Source: Rhodovulum euryhalinum
GTDB lineage: Bacteria > Pseudomonadota > Alphaproteobacteria > Rhodobacterales > Rhodobacteraceae
Direction: 5' to 3'
NCBI RefSeq assembly: GCF_004342445.1
Contig: NZ_SLWW01000008.1
Coordinates: 1 to 52,656, forward strand
DNA length: 52,656 nucleotides
Shown: positions 9,524-17,980 of the stretch, one piece after another
Numbering within the stretch: the stretch's first letter is position 1
Layout of the letters: each line of letters opens with the position of its first letter
Notes under the pieces: model-generated
The model's database searches: none
Seen by the model: the letters and a program-made list of their open reading frames with translations, nothing else
What the model was told of the DNA's origin: nothing
Program-made: the position numbers and the translations under genes

Positions 9524-9551
9524 GCGGGACGCGTGGGCGTGGCTGTCCCGC
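9524..9551 (-). terminator. Candidate terminator after the PF06684 gene
   Basis: Inverted repeat GCGGGAC / GTCCCGC with a 14-base loop, 40 bases past the stop of the PF06684 gene and followed on the minus strand by TCTTAATC. It sits between the catabolic operon and the chemoreceptor gene. The stem is short and the loop large. Confidence 0.35.
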
Positions 9552-9591
9552 GGCGGGCGGTTACCGCTTTCAGCTGCCCCTGCGGTCGGAC

Positions 9592-10173
9592 CTAGCGCAG
9601 GCCGTCCAGCCCCGTGACCTCGTGGGCCGCAAGCCCGCCCATCCGGTTGTGGATCCGCGGCCCCCTGGCCATGGCCAGCGCCAGAAGCAATTCGTCCGCG
9701 CGCGGGCCATCGGGTACGCCCACCTCCATCGCGTCGAAATGGCTGCGGACATAGGCGGCGTTGATATGGCCCAGCGGCACGTCGATCCGCGCCCCCATGC
9801 CGCCCACCTTCATCGCCGAGGGCACGATCGCCCTGGCTTCGCCCAGCCGCTCGCGCATCGCGTAGCCGCCCGGCACGTGCCAGAGCGCGGCATGCTCGGC
9901 CTCGCCCGCCTCGCCCGCGATCGCGGCCTTGCCGTAGCCGTCGATCCCCTCGATGCCGCCCAGTGCCGCGATCAGCCGGTCCGTCATCTCGAGGCCCAGC
10001 GGCTTGAGATCGTCCATGCCCGGTTGCAGATCGGCCACATAGCCGCCCGCGTAGGGGTTCCGGACGATCGCCACGATGGCGCCGCGCAGGCGCGGGGCCG
10101 CGGGGGCCGGGCCGTTCTCGTGGCGGATTTCCTCAAGGATCGTCAGCATCTTGCGGACCGGAAAGTCAGGCAT
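9592..10173 (-). CDS. Amino-acid-synthesis family protein (PF06684/DUF1185)
   Basis: A 193-residue protein with the family hallmarks VRNPYAGGYVADLQPGMDDLKPLG, GIEGIDGYGKAAIAGEAGEAEHAAL and RADELLLALAMARGPRIHNR. No reaction is established for the family. From memory, the solved member has a variant chorismate-mutase-like fold, and the name comes from genome context. Here it is the last gene of a five-gene operon and overlaps the UPF0280 gene by eight bases, so a step in the same catabolic pathway is inferred. A ring-opening or isomerising activity on the reduced heterocycle would fit, but nothing in the sequence proves it. Confidence 0.85.
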   Translation of the reverse strand: MPDFPVRKMLTILEEIRHENGPAPAAPRLRGAIVAIVRNPYAGGYVADLQPGMDDLKPLGLEMTDRLIAALGGIEGIDGYGKAAIAGEAGEAEHAALWHVPGGYAMRERLGEARAIVPSAMKVGGMGARIDVPLGHINAAYVRSHFDAMEVGVPDGPRADELLLALAMARGPRIHNRMGGLAAHEVTGLDGLR

Positions 10174-11002
10174 GGATCGGCTCCCTTGGATCTGGATGGA
10201 AAAGCGCCGGGCCAAGGCTGCACGCCTGCCCGTTCAGCCGCAGATGCGCGCCGCCGATCAGGCCGCGTGCGATCAGCCGCCCGGCAAGCGCCGCGCCGGG
10301 GGCAAGGGCGTCCGCAGTCTCGGCCGCGCTCAGCGGGCCGAGACCGACAGTGACCGGGCGGGCGCCAAGATCGCTGTCCGGGGAAAGCTCGCAGGCCGGG
10401 CGGCGCCGGACCGCCGGGTGGCCCGGCAGGTCGACCGCGTTGGCGATCATCGTGGCGGCGGCGTCGGCCTCGGCCGCGGTGCGCGCGATCACCGTCACCG
10501 CATCCGCGATCCCCAGCGAGTGGCTACGGCCCCGCCAGCCCGAGGTCGCCACGCCGCGCCACGGCGCATCGGCCGCCAGCGCGATCCGCCCACCCGGCAT
10601 CGCGGCGGTCAGGGTCTCGCCGGGAGCAAAATGAAACGCCACATCGCCGCCGTTGTTGACATGGGCGCGCGTCAGCCCCGGCGCCGCGACCATCGCCGCC
10701 AGCACGGCATCGGCCACGGCACCCGCGACCGCCGCCATGGGCGTGATGAAGGCGGGGTGGAACGGCGCCGTGGCGGCGGCCATGGCGCGGGCGACTGCCC
10801 CCTGAAACGCCGCCTCGCCGGTCGGCAGGCGCAGCGCGGGCAACTCCTCGACCAGTTCCTCAAGAAGACCGTCGAATCGCCTGATCGCAAGGGAGAACGC
10901 CGCGTCGCGCCCCGCCCCCTCGGCCACGATCACAAGGTCGATCGGCCCGTGATGCAGGTGCAGCCGCCCGCCAGGCAACCATGCTGCCTGAACGCCGCTC
11001 AT
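10166..11002 (-). CDS. UPF0280 family protein (ApbE-like fold)
   Basis: A 278-residue member of UPF0280. Family features include HHGPIDLVIVAEG near the N-terminus, the HVNNGGDVAFHFAPGE segment and a GWRGRSHSLGIADAVTVIA stretch. Structural classifications place UPF0280 proteins in the ApbE-like superfamily, the fold of FAD:protein FMN transferases, but no UPF0280 function is established to my knowledge. The start is the ATG forming an ATGA overlap with the reductase stop. The open frame continues far upstream antisense-like through the reductase gene, and that extension is a shadow. Pairing with a reductase whose known relative carries covalent flavin suggests a flavin-attachment role. Confidence 0.88.
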   Translation of the reverse strand: MSGVQAAWLPGGRLHLHHGPIDLVIVAEGAGRDAAFSLAIRRFDGLLEELVEELPALRLPTGEAAFQGAVARAMAAATAPFHPAFITPMAAVAGAVADAVLAAMVAAPGLTRAHVNNGGDVAFHFAPGETLTAAMPGGRIALAADAPWRGVATSGWRGRSHSLGIADAVTVIARTAAEADAAATMIANAVDLPGHPAVRRRPACELSPDSDLGARPVTVGLGPLSAAETADALAPGAALAGRLIARGLIGGAHLRLNGQACSLGPALFHPDPREPIHA

Positions 11003-12456
11003 GGCCTTCCGCCCTTTGGCGGCAACGGCCCCGCGGGCGCGACCGCCCGCGCCGCGTCGCCGTATTCGCCGCCGTTCGCCAGGATGTCGGCGACGCTGCG
11101 GACCGCGTGGTCGTGGCCGCCCATCGCGCGGTAGTCCTCGCGCGTCAGGGTGAATTCCAGCGGCGCCACCAGCGCGGGCGTCGGCACCGAGCCGAACGAC
11201 CGCGCGGGCATCCGGGTGACGTCCACCATCAGCGTGATCCCGCCGCCCGGCCAGACCCAGGCGGGCGCGCCACCGCAGGTCACATGGGTCGCCCCGGCCT
11301 TGACCGATTGCGTCAGCCTGACCGGGTTGCGCGTGACCCCGGCGCGCAGCGACCCCCCCGCCCCCGCCGCGAACAGCACGTTGCACAGCGCCGGTTCGCA
11401 GTTCTGGGCGATCAGCTCCACCGTCTCGGCCAGCGCAGGCGGCATCGGGCGTTCGACGGGCCGCAGCGCCTCGTCCAGCACGTAGAAGGCCGCGTGTTCC
11501 CCGGTGGTCGAGACCATCAACAGGCTCAACCCCGGCCGCGCGCCGCGCTTCCCGTCCCACGGCCCCAGGATCGCCAAGGGGTCGGTCAGGTCGGTCCCGC
11601 CCCAGCCCAGCCCCGGCGCAGCCACCTGGAAATACCGCCCCGGCGTCGACCTGCGTCCCTTGATGCGGATGCCCGTGGGCGCCCAGCCCAGCACCTTGCC
11701 CGCCTGGTGTTCGGACATCACCCCGGTGATGTGGTCGTCGACCACCACCACCTCGTCCACCAGCCCCTGCCAGTGGGCGGCGAACATGCCGACGGTGGCC
11801 GACCCGCAGCCCACGCGCATCCGGTCCTCGGGCGTGCCGTCCACCACGGGCGGGCGGCCCGCCTGAACCACCACCTCGGCGCCGCCCTCGATCGTCAGCG
11901 TCACCGCCTCGCGGTTGCCAAGCGCCATCAGCGTCTCGCAGGTGACGCGCCCCTCGGATTTCGACCCGCCCGTCAGGTGATCGACGCCGCCCAGCGACAG
12001 CATCTGCGAGCCGTATTCCGAGGTCACGACCAGCCCCACCGCCTCGCCGTCCGCGCGCACCACGGCACCCTCGGGGCCCAGATGGCGGTCGGTGTCGATC
12101 TTCACCTTGACCCCGCAATAGGAATAGATCGCCTCGGTCACCACGGTGACGAAGTCGACGCCGTCGACCTCGCGGCTGACGATGAAGGGGGCGGGCTTGT
12201 AGTCGGGATAGGTCGTGCCCGCGCCGAGGCCGCTGACGAACAGCGCCCCGTCGGCGATCAGTCCGTCGTCCCAGTCCGCGCCGAGGAAAGGCCGCACCTC
12301 GTCGCCCGCGGCCAGCCGCGCGTCGAGGATGGTCAGCGGGTCGCAGCGGACCAGCCGCCCGCCCTCGTTCGCGTAGCGGTCGCAGGCCCCGGCCTGGCCG
12401 TCGGCGATGTAGCACATGACCGGGCAGGCGTCGCAGCGGATCTTGTCGTCGCTCAT
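10999..12456 (-). CDS. 6-hydroxynicotinate-reductase-like Fe-S protein
   Basis: A 485-residue protein of the family usually annotated 6-hydroxynicotinate reductase. The N-terminus carries a ferredoxin-like cysteine set C8-x2-C11-x3-C15-x9-C25. Further cysteines occur in YSYCGVKV, RVTCETL, VGCGSA, QNCEPALC and VTCGGAPA. The characterised Eubacterium barkeri enzyme reduces 6-hydroxynicotinate to the tetrahydro-oxo product using ferredoxin and, as I recall, contains covalent flavin and Fe-S clusters. The real substrate here is unknown: the neighbours do not include the E. barkeri enamidase. The segment A387-G-A-T390 resembles the core of ApbE flavinylation sites but lacks the usual upstream Asp and Ser/Thr. 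It overlaps its downstream neighbour and lies just inside the hydroxylase stop, so all are coupled. Confidence 0.82.
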   Translation of the reverse strand: MSDDKIRCDACPVMCYIADGQAGACDRYANEGGRLVRCDPLTILDARLAAGDEVRPFLGADWDDGLIADGALFVSGLGAGTTYPDYKPAPFIVSREVDGVDFVTVVTEAIYSYCGVKVKIDTDRHLGPEGAVVRADGEAVGLVVTSEYGSQMLSLGGVDHLTGGSKSEGRVTCETLMALGNREAVTLTIEGGAEVVVQAGRPPVVDGTPEDRMRVGCGSATVGMFAAHWQGLVDEVVVVDDHITGVMSEHQAGKVLGWAPTGIRIKGRRSTPGRYFQVAAPGLGWGGTDLTDPLAILGPWDGKRGARPGLSLLMVSTTGEHAAFYVLDEALRPVERPMPPALAETVELIAQNCEPALCNVLFAAGAGGSLRAGVTRNPVRLTQSVKAGATHVTCGGAPAWVWPGGGITLMVDVTRMPARSFGSVPTPALVAPLEFTLTREDYRAMGGHDHAVRSVADILANGGEYGDAARAVAPAGPLPPKGGRP

Positions 12457-15185
12457 GGCCCGCGCCCCGCCGCCCGGACCGCCGCCAGAACCCGGTGGGG
12501 CAGCGCCGGCACCCGGGTGATCCGCGCTCCGGTCGCGTGCGCGATGGCGTTCAGGATCGCCGGCGCGGTCGGGATCAGCGCGTGTTCGCCCAGGCCCTTG
12601 GCGCCCATCGGCCCCTCGGGGTCGGGCACCTCGACGAGGATCGTCTCGATCTCGGGCATGTCGCCGGTCGTGGGGATCAGGTAGTCGTGCAGGTTCTCGG
12701 TGCGGCCGGGGAGGTACTCCTCCATCAGCGCCAGGCCCAGCCCTTGCGCGATGCCGCCCTGCACCTGCCCCTCGGCCAGCGTCGGGTTGACCACGCGGCC
12801 GACATCGTGGGCGGCGGTGATCCGGATGACGCGGACGGTGCCAAGCTCGGTATCCACCTCGACCTCGGCCAGCTGCGCGCCATAGCCGTAGACCGCGTAA
12901 GGGCGCCCCTGCCCGTCGGCGTCGAGCGGTGCGGTGGGCGGGTCGTAGGTTTCCTCGGCCAGCAGCACGTAGCCATGGGCGATCTCGGGCAACGTGCCGA
13001 GGTCCAGCACCGTCTCGCCCTGCCCGTCCCGCACCACAAGCCGCCCGCCGTCGAAGCGCAGCGCCGCGTCATCGCCCCGGTTGGCACGGGCGAGGATCGC
13101 GGCCCTCAGCGCCCGGCCCGCCAGCACCGCGGCCTTGCCCGTCACCACGGTCTGGCGCGAGGCCGAGGTCTTACCGCAATCGGGCGTCAGCGCGGTGTCG
13201 GGGCCGATCAGGCCGATATCGCCCAGCGCCACGCCCAGCGCATCGGCCGCAAGTTGGGCGATCACCGTGTTCGACCCTTGCCCGATATCGGTCGCGCCCT
13301 GGTGCAGCCAGAGCCGCCCCTCGCGGGTGATCCCCAGCCGCACGGTCGACGGGTTGGGCAAGGCGGTGTTGCCGCAGCCATACCAGCAGGAGGCAAGCCC
13401 CGCGCCGCGTTTCACCACCGTCGAGCCCGCGTTGAACGCCGCCGCCTCGGCCCGGGCCGCCCGCCAGCGGGGGGCCAGCGCCGTCAGGCACTGGGCGATG
13501 CCCACCCCGCGCATCTCCTGACCGCAGACGCTGCGGTCGCCGTCGCGCAGCGCGTTTCGCAGGCGAAAGTCCAGCGGGTCCAGCCCGGCCGCCTCGGCCA
13601 GCCGGTCGAACAGCGTTTCCTGAAGGATCGCCGCCTGCGGCACGCCAAAGCCGCGAAAGGCCCCCGCGACCGGGTTGTTGGTGTGGATGGCCCGCGTCTC
13701 GGCCCGGTAGGCCGGCATCCGGTAGGGCCCCGAGGCATGGACCGGCACCCGGTTGGCGACCGTGGGGCCCCAACTGGCATAGGCCCCGGTGTCGAAGAGC
13801 CCGTCGAATTCCATCCCCGTCAGCCACCCCCCGGCGTCGCAGCCGATCCGCGCGGTCAGCCGGGCGGGGTGGCGCTTGGTGGTCGACATCATCGATTCCG
13901 CCCGGTCATAGACCATCCGGCAGGGCCGCCCGGTCGCCAGCGCCGCAAGCCCGATCAGCGGTTGCAGCGACAGGTCGAGCTTGGACCCGAAGCCGCCGCC
14001 CACCGCCGTTGGGACGATCCGCACCCGCGCGGGTGGCAGGCCCAGCACCCGCGCGGTGTCGTCGCGGTCCATCACGGGCGCCTGCGTGCAGGCATGGATC
14101 ACCAGCGTGCCGTCGGGCGCGATCTCGGCCCAGCCCGCCTCGGGCTCGATATAGGCGTGCTCGACAAACCCGGTCTCGACCGCCCCCTCGACCACGTGGG
14201 CCGACGCCGCCAGCGCCGCCGCGGCCCCGCCCGTGACCACGCGGCCCGCGGTCAGGAGGTTGCCGGGCCGCCCCGCGTGGATCGGGCGGGCGGCAGCGGC
14301 CCCGGCCGGGTCGGTGACGGGTGCCCCGGGATGCCAGACCACCGGAAAGGCGGACAGGTCCAGCCCCGCGACGGTCGCCGCCTCGCCCACCACCAGCGCC
14401 ACCGCCTCGCCGCGAAAGCGCGTCTCGGCCTCGGCCAGCGCCGGCTGGTCGGCGAAGGGCGGGATCACGCCAAAGCGGTTCTCGCCCTGGATGTCGGCCG
14501 CGGTCAGCACGCGCACGCCCCGTGCCGCTGCCCAGCCGGCCAGATCGCCGAAGGCAAAGCGCGCCGCGGCATGGGGCGCGCGCACCGCCCGGACCAGCAG
14601 CGCATCGACCGGCGCCCCGTCCGCGCCGAAGCGTTCGGCCCCGGTGACCTTGGGGCGCCCGTCCAGCCGTTCGACCGCCGCGCCGACCGCGGCACCGGCC
14701 ACCGGCCGCAGTGGCTCGGGGCCGGGCGCCACGTCGCAGACCGCGTCGAGAATCCGCGCATAGCCCGTGCACCGGCACAGGACACCGCCCAGCGCCGCCT
14801 CGGCCTCGGCCCGGGTCGGCCGCGGGGTCACGGCCAGAACCGCCGAGGCCGCCATCAGCATCCCCGGCGTGCAGATCCCGCATTGCGCCGCGCCATGGCG
14901 CAGGAAGGCCTCCTGCAGCCGCGACAGCCCTTCGGCCGACAGCCCCTCGACCGTGGTGATCGCACGCCCCAGGGCCTGCGCCAGCGGCGTGAGGCAGGCG
15001 CAGACCGGCGCGCCGTCCAGCAGCACCGTGCAGGCGCCGCAATCGCCCGCGTCGCAGCCGACCTTGGTGCCCTGCAACCGCAACTCCTCGCGCAGCACCT
15101 CGGACAGGCGGCGGCCCGGCGGGCTGGAAACCCGGACCTCGGCGCCGTTGACCCGAAGCGTTGCGAGCGTCTCGGGACGGTTCAT
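12453..15185 (-). CDS. Xanthine-dehydrogenase-family hydroxylase, fused [2Fe-2S] and molybdopterin subunit
   Basis: A 910-residue fusion that hydroxylates a ring carbon with water as oxygen donor. The N-terminal 160 residues hold both [2Fe-2S] clusters: C44-x4-C49-x2-C52-x11-C64 and C102-x2-C105-x31-C137-x-C139. The rest is the molybdenum-binding region with GGGFGSK, AFRGFGVPQ, TDIGQGSNT and the catalytic glutamate E867 in GAKGLGEHAL. The start is the ATG at 15185, in an ATGA overlap with the FAD gene; the longer frame upstream is a shadow. Canonical alphaproteobacterial xanthine dehydrogenase instead fuses [2Fe-2S] with FAD, so this is probably a hydroxylase for another N-heterocycle or aldehyde. 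Confidence 0.92.
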   Translation of the reverse strand: MNRPETLATLRVNGAEVRVSSPPGRRLSEVLREELRLQGTKVGCDAGDCGACTVLLDGAPVCACLTPLAQALGRAITTVEGLSAEGLSRLQEAFLRHGAAQCGICTPGMLMAASAVLAVTPRPTRAEAEAALGGVLCRCTGYARILDAVCDVAPGPEPLRPVAGAAVGAAVERLDGRPKVTGAERFGADGAPVDALLVRAVRAPHAAARFAFGDLAGWAAARGVRVLTAADIQGENRFGVIPPFADQPALAEAETRFRGEAVALVVGEAATVAGLDLSAFPVVWHPGAPVTDPAGAAAARPIHAGRPGNLLTAGRVVTGGAAAALAASAHVVEGAVETGFVEHAYIEPEAGWAEIAPDGTLVIHACTQAPVMDRDDTARVLGLPPARVRIVPTAVGGGFGSKLDLSLQPLIGLAALATGRPCRMVYDRAESMMSTTKRHPARLTARIGCDAGGWLTGMEFDGLFDTGAYASWGPTVANRVPVHASGPYRMPAYRAETRAIHTNNPVAGAFRGFGVPQAAILQETLFDRLAEAAGLDPLDFRLRNALRDGDRSVCGQEMRGVGIAQCLTALAPRWRAARAEAAAFNAGSTVVKRGAGLASCWYGCGNTALPNPSTVRLGITREGRLWLHQGATDIGQGSNTVIAQLAADALGVALGDIGLIGPDTALTPDCGKTSASRQTVVTGKAAVLAGRALRAAILARANRGDDAALRFDGGRLVVRDGQGETVLDLGTLPEIAHGYVLLAEETYDPPTAPLDADGQGRPYAVYGYGAQLAEVEVDTELGTVRVIRITAAHDVGRVVNPTLAEGQVQGGIAQGLGLALMEEYLPGRTENLHDYLIPTTGDMPEIETILVEVPDPEGPMGAKGLGEHALIPTAPAILNAIAHATGARITRVPALPHRVLAAVRAAGRGP

Positions 15186-16033
15186 GCCACGGCCCTTTCG
15201 GCGCAAAGCCCCGCCACCGCCCGGCGCAACAGCGTCAGGGCGGCGCGGGTCCGATAGGCGGCGGGCGCCCGGTGATCGTCGATCGGGGCCAGCGCGCGGG
15301 CGACAATCCCGGCGGTGATCGCATCGGCCAGCCCCGCATCGGCCCGTCGCCCGCGCAGCGCCGCCTCGGCGTCGGGCAGGCGCCGGGCCGTCGCGCTGCA
15401 CGCGCCCACAGCAAGCGCGGCATGGGCGACGCGGCCCGCCTGGATGTCCAGCCGGACCGCGGCCATGGCGATGGAGATGACCAGGTATCGCCGCGCGCCC
15501 AGCTTGAGGAACGCCCCCTGCCCCGCGCCCGCCGCGCGCGGCACATGGATCGCGGTCAACAGTTCGTCGGCCGCGCGCGCGGTCTGCCGCGGGCCGGTAA
15601 GGAAATCGGCCACGGCCAGCCGCCTTGTGCCGCGGTGCGAGGCCAGTTCCACCTCGGCATCCAGCACCAGCCAGCAGGGCGCCCCATCCGCCGCGGGCGA
15701 GGCGTTGACAAGGTTGCCGCCCACGGTCCCCGCGGTCTGGACCTGCACGGAGCCCACCTCGCGCGCCGCGGCCCTGAGCCCGTCGAACCCCGGCGGCAAT
15801 CCGGCCCGGGCGATCTCGGCCCAGGATGTCGTGGCGCCGATCCGCCAGCCCGCAGCACTTTCCCCGATGCCGCGAAGGCCCTCGATCGCGGTGATGTCGA
15901 GTATCCCCCCCGAAAGCCCCGGCCCCCGCGTTGCCGGAAACAGGTCGGTGCACCCCGCCGCGACGCGCAAGCCGCCGCCCGCCAGCGCCTCGAGCGCCTC
16001 GGCCAGCGTGCGGGGCCGCAGATAGGGGGCCAA
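15182..16033 (-). CDS. FAD-binding subunit of molybdenum hydroxylase (CoxM/XdhB type)
   Basis: A 283-residue flavoprotein subunit that passes electrons from the [2Fe-2S] clusters to an acceptor. Family motifs are AAGCTDLFPA (FAD pyrophosphate loop, about 23-32), TAGTVGGNLVNASPAADGAP (about 101-120) and the CO_deh_flav_C region. The start is a TTG at 16031-16033, chosen because AGGAAGAGGTG lies just upstream and residue 2 onwards (APYLRPRTLAEALEAL) is the usual family N-terminus. The frame extends to 16324, but that part runs through the regulator promoter and is not coding. It is the first gene of the operon. Confidence 0.9.
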   Translation of the reverse strand: MAPYLRPRTLAEALEALAGGGLRVAAGCTDLFPATRGPGLSGGILDITAIEGLRGIGESAAGWRIGATTSWAEIARAGLPPGFDGLRAAAREVGSVQVQTAGTVGGNLVNASPAADGAPCWLVLDAEVELASHRGTRRLAVADFLTGPRQTARAADELLTAIHVPRAAGAGQGAFLKLGARRYLVISIAMAAVRLDIQAGRVAHAALAVGACSATARRLPDAEAALRGRRADAGLADAITAGIVARALAPIDDHRAPAAYRTRAALTLLRRAVAGLCAERAVA

Positions 16034-16137
16034 GCGATCACCTCTTCCTGATGGTGATTGTTCGTATGCAAACGGATGTTGAGCCGCGCCCGGACACCTG
16101 TCAACATGGATCGCCCAAAGCCCGACGGAGACCCGCC
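16034..16137. promoter_or_regulatory. Divergent promoter region with MarR-type operator
   Basis: The 104-base gap between the FAD-subunit gene (minus) and the MarR gene (plus). It contains GTTCGTATGCAAAC at 16060-16073, an imperfect palindrome (GTTyG-N4-CrAAC) 27 bases from the TTG start. A near copy occurs upstream of hyuA (22846-22859). Binding by the adjacent MarR protein is inferred. Confidence 0.6.
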
Positions 16138-16563
16138 ATGGCCCGGACCACCGACGCCCCCTATGTGCTGGATGCGCAGGTGGGGTTCCTGATGCGCAAG
16201 GCGACCCAGCGCCACCTGTCGATCTTTGCCGCACATATCCCGGACCTGACGCCCACCCAGTTCGCCACCCTTGCCAAGCTGTACGAGCGCGGCCCCACAA
16301 CCCAGAACGCGCTGGGGCGGGCAACGGCGATGGATGCGGCCACGATCAAGGGCGTGGTGGACCGGCTGCGCGCGCGGGGGCTGGTGGCAAGCGCGCCCGA
16401 TCCGGCGGACTGCCGGCGGGTCTCTGTCCGCGCGACGGCCGAGGGGCGCAGGGCCTTCGAGGGGCACGCGCGTGCCGCCCACGCCATCACCCGCGAGACT
16501 CTGGCGCCGCTGACGCCCGCCGAGCAGGAGATGTTCCTGCGGCTGCTGGCAAGGCTGGGCTGA
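16138..16563 (+). CDS. MarR family transcriptional regulator
   Basis: A 141-residue winged-helix regulator. The DNA-binding region LTPTQFATLAKLYERGPTTQNALGRATAMDAATIKGVVDRLRARGLV and the wing (DPADCRRVSVRATAEGRRAFE) are typical of MarR. The ATG at 16138 has CGGAG upstream; longer in-frame starts would run through the operator. It is divergent from the hydroxylase operon and ends three bases from the convergent ABC ATPase gene. MarR proteins usually repress the adjacent operon and are released by the pathway substrate, so it is the likely local regulator. Confidence 0.92.
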   Translation: MARTTDAPYVLDAQVGFLMRKATQRHLSIFAAHIPDLTPTQFATLAKLYERGPTTQNALGRATAMDAATIKGVVDRLRARGLVASAPDPADCRRVSVRATAEGRRAFEGHARAAHAITRETLAPLTPAEQEMFLRLLARLG

Positions 16564-16566
16564 GGC

Positions 16567-17262
16567 TCAGACGCCGAGATAGCGTTTCAGCACCGCGGGA
16601 TCGGCGCGCAGATCGGCGGCGTCCACCGTCTCGCGGGCCCGGCCGTTCTCGATGAACACCACCCGGTCGGCCGCTGACAGCACGGCATCGAGCCGCTGTT
16701 CCACCAGCAGGATCGCCACGCCCTCGGCCTTCATCCGGATCACCACCTGCCGGATCGCCTCGATCATCGAGGGTTGCAACCCCTCGGTGGGCTCGTCCAG
16801 CAGCAGCACGCGGGGCTCAAGGCACAGCGCCCGGGCGGTGGCCAGCATCTGCTGTTCGCCCCCCGACAGCGTCTCGGCGCGCTGGCCCATCCGGTCTGCC
16901 AGTCGGGGAAACAGCTCCAGCACGCGGTCCAGCACCTGCGGCGGGCTGCGGCGCGTGCGCATGCCGATTTCAAGGTTCTGCGCGACGGTCAGTTCCGAGA
17001 ACAGCCGGCGCCCCTGCGGGATATAGCCGATGCCGCGGCGCGGCACCTCGTGGGCGGGCAGGCTGCCGATATCCGCGCCGTCCAGCGTGATGCGGCCCGC
17101 CTTCAGCGGCAAAAGCCCCATGATCACCTTCATCGTGGTGGTCTTGCCCGCGCCGTTGCGGCCCAGCAGGCAGGTGATCTCGCCCGGCCGCGCGCTCAGC
17201 GACAGGCCGCGCAGCACCTGCACCGGGCCATAGCCCGCGTCGATGCCCCGCACCTCAAGCAT
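16567..17262 (-). CDS. livF: Branched-chain-amino-acid-type ABC transporter ATPase (LivF)
   Basis: A 231-residue ATPase of the HAAT family, powering uptake through the LivH/LivM pair. It has the Walker A motif GRNGAGKTT, LSGGEQQ signature and Walker B LLLDEPTEG. The YIPQGRRLFSELTVAQNLEIG segment is characteristic of LivF/UrtE-type subunits. It overlaps livG by eight bases and is last in the transporter operon. The family carries amino acids, urea and amides, and the cargo here is probably the heterocycle or its breakdown product. Confidence 0.93.
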   Translation of the reverse strand: MLEVRGIDAGYGPVQVLRGLSLSARPGEITCLLGRNGAGKTTTMKVIMGLLPLKAGRITLDGADIGSLPAHEVPRRGIGYIPQGRRLFSELTVAQNLEIGMRTRRSPPQVLDRVLELFPRLADRMGQRAETLSGGEQQMLATARALCLEPRVLLLDEPTEGLQPSMIEAIRQVVIRMKAEGVAILLVEQRLDAVLSAADRVVFIENGRARETVDAADLRADPAVLKRYLGV

Positions 17263-17980
17263 CCGCGCCGGTCCCCAGATAGGCGGTCTGCACGGCCGCG
17301 CTGGCGTGGATCTCGGCAGGGCTCCCTTCGGCCAGCACCTCGCCGAAATTCAGCACGGTGATGCGGTGGGCCAGTTCCATCACCACGCCCATGTTGTGCT
17401 CGATCAGCAGGATCGTGGTCTCGCCCGCCAGATCGCGGATCAGCACCTTGAACGCCTCGATCTCGCTATCGGCAAGCCCTTGCGTCGGCTCGTCCAGGAT
17501 CAGCAGCCGCGGCCTCTGCGCCAGCCCCATGGCCAGTTCCAGCAGCCGCTGGTGGCCATAGCTCAGATCGCCCGGAAGCGCGCCCGCATGGGCGCCAAGC
17601 CCCACCCGGTCCAGCGCCGCGGCACTCTCGCGCGCCACCGCCGCCCGGTCGCGGCCAAGGCGGCGGCGGGCGGCCAGCGCGACGTTCTCGGCCACCTCCA
17701 GCCGGGCGAAGACGCTGGTGATCTGGAAGGTATAGGCCATGCCCAGCGCCACGCGCGCATGGGCGGGCAGGCGCGTGATATCGCGGCCGTCGAAAGCGAT
17801 ACTGCCCGAGGTTGGCGCGACCCGCCCGATCAGCATCGACACGAAGGTGGTCTTGCCCGCCCCGTTCGGCCCGATCAGCGCACGGATCTCGCCCGGGGCC
17901 AGATCGAAATCGACCTCGTGGACAGCCCTGAGCCCCCCGAAGGATTTCGACAGCGCCCGGGTGGACAACAGCGCGCTCAT
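17255..17980 (-). CDS. livG: Branched-chain-amino-acid-type ABC transporter ATPase (LivG)
   Basis: A 241-residue ATPase partner of LivF. It has Walker A GPNGAGKTT and Walker B LLILDEPTQGL; the signature is LSYGHQRLLELAMG rather than LSGG, as in other LivG/UrtD-type proteins. The frame is open to 18178, but the ATG at 17980 overlaps the livM stop (ATGA) and the upstream extension lacks family similarity. The C-terminus (EGSPAEIHASAAVQTAYLG) is the usual LivG end. Confidence 0.93.
   Translation of the reverse strand: MSALLSTRALSKSFGGLRAVHEVDFDLAPGEIRALIGPNGAGKTTFVSMLIGRVAPTSGSIAFDGRDITRLPAHARVALGMAYTFQITSVFARLEVAENVALAARRRLGRDRAAVARESAAALDRVGLGAHAGALPGDLSYGHQRLLELAMGLAQRPRLLILDEPTQGLADSEIEAFKVLIRDLAGETTILLIEHNMGVVMELAHRITVLNFGEVLAEGSPAEIHASAAVQTAYLGTGADA

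Noticed and set aside
11003-12415. N-terminal extension of the UPF0280 frame to 749 residues
   Set aside because: The extension is an out-of-frame reading of the reductase gene, arginine/glycine-rich; the ATGA overlap gives the proper start.
10999-12456. Genuine nicotinate degradation operon
   Set aside because: Only the reductase-like and Mo-hydroxylase genes fit; no enamidase, hydroxymethylglutarate-type or maleamate pathway genes are present, so the substrate is left open.
15186-15953. N-terminal extension of the Mo-hydroxylase frame to 1166 residues
   Set aside because: It overlaps the well-supported FAD-subunit gene in another frame; the [2Fe-2S] domain begins correctly at 15185.
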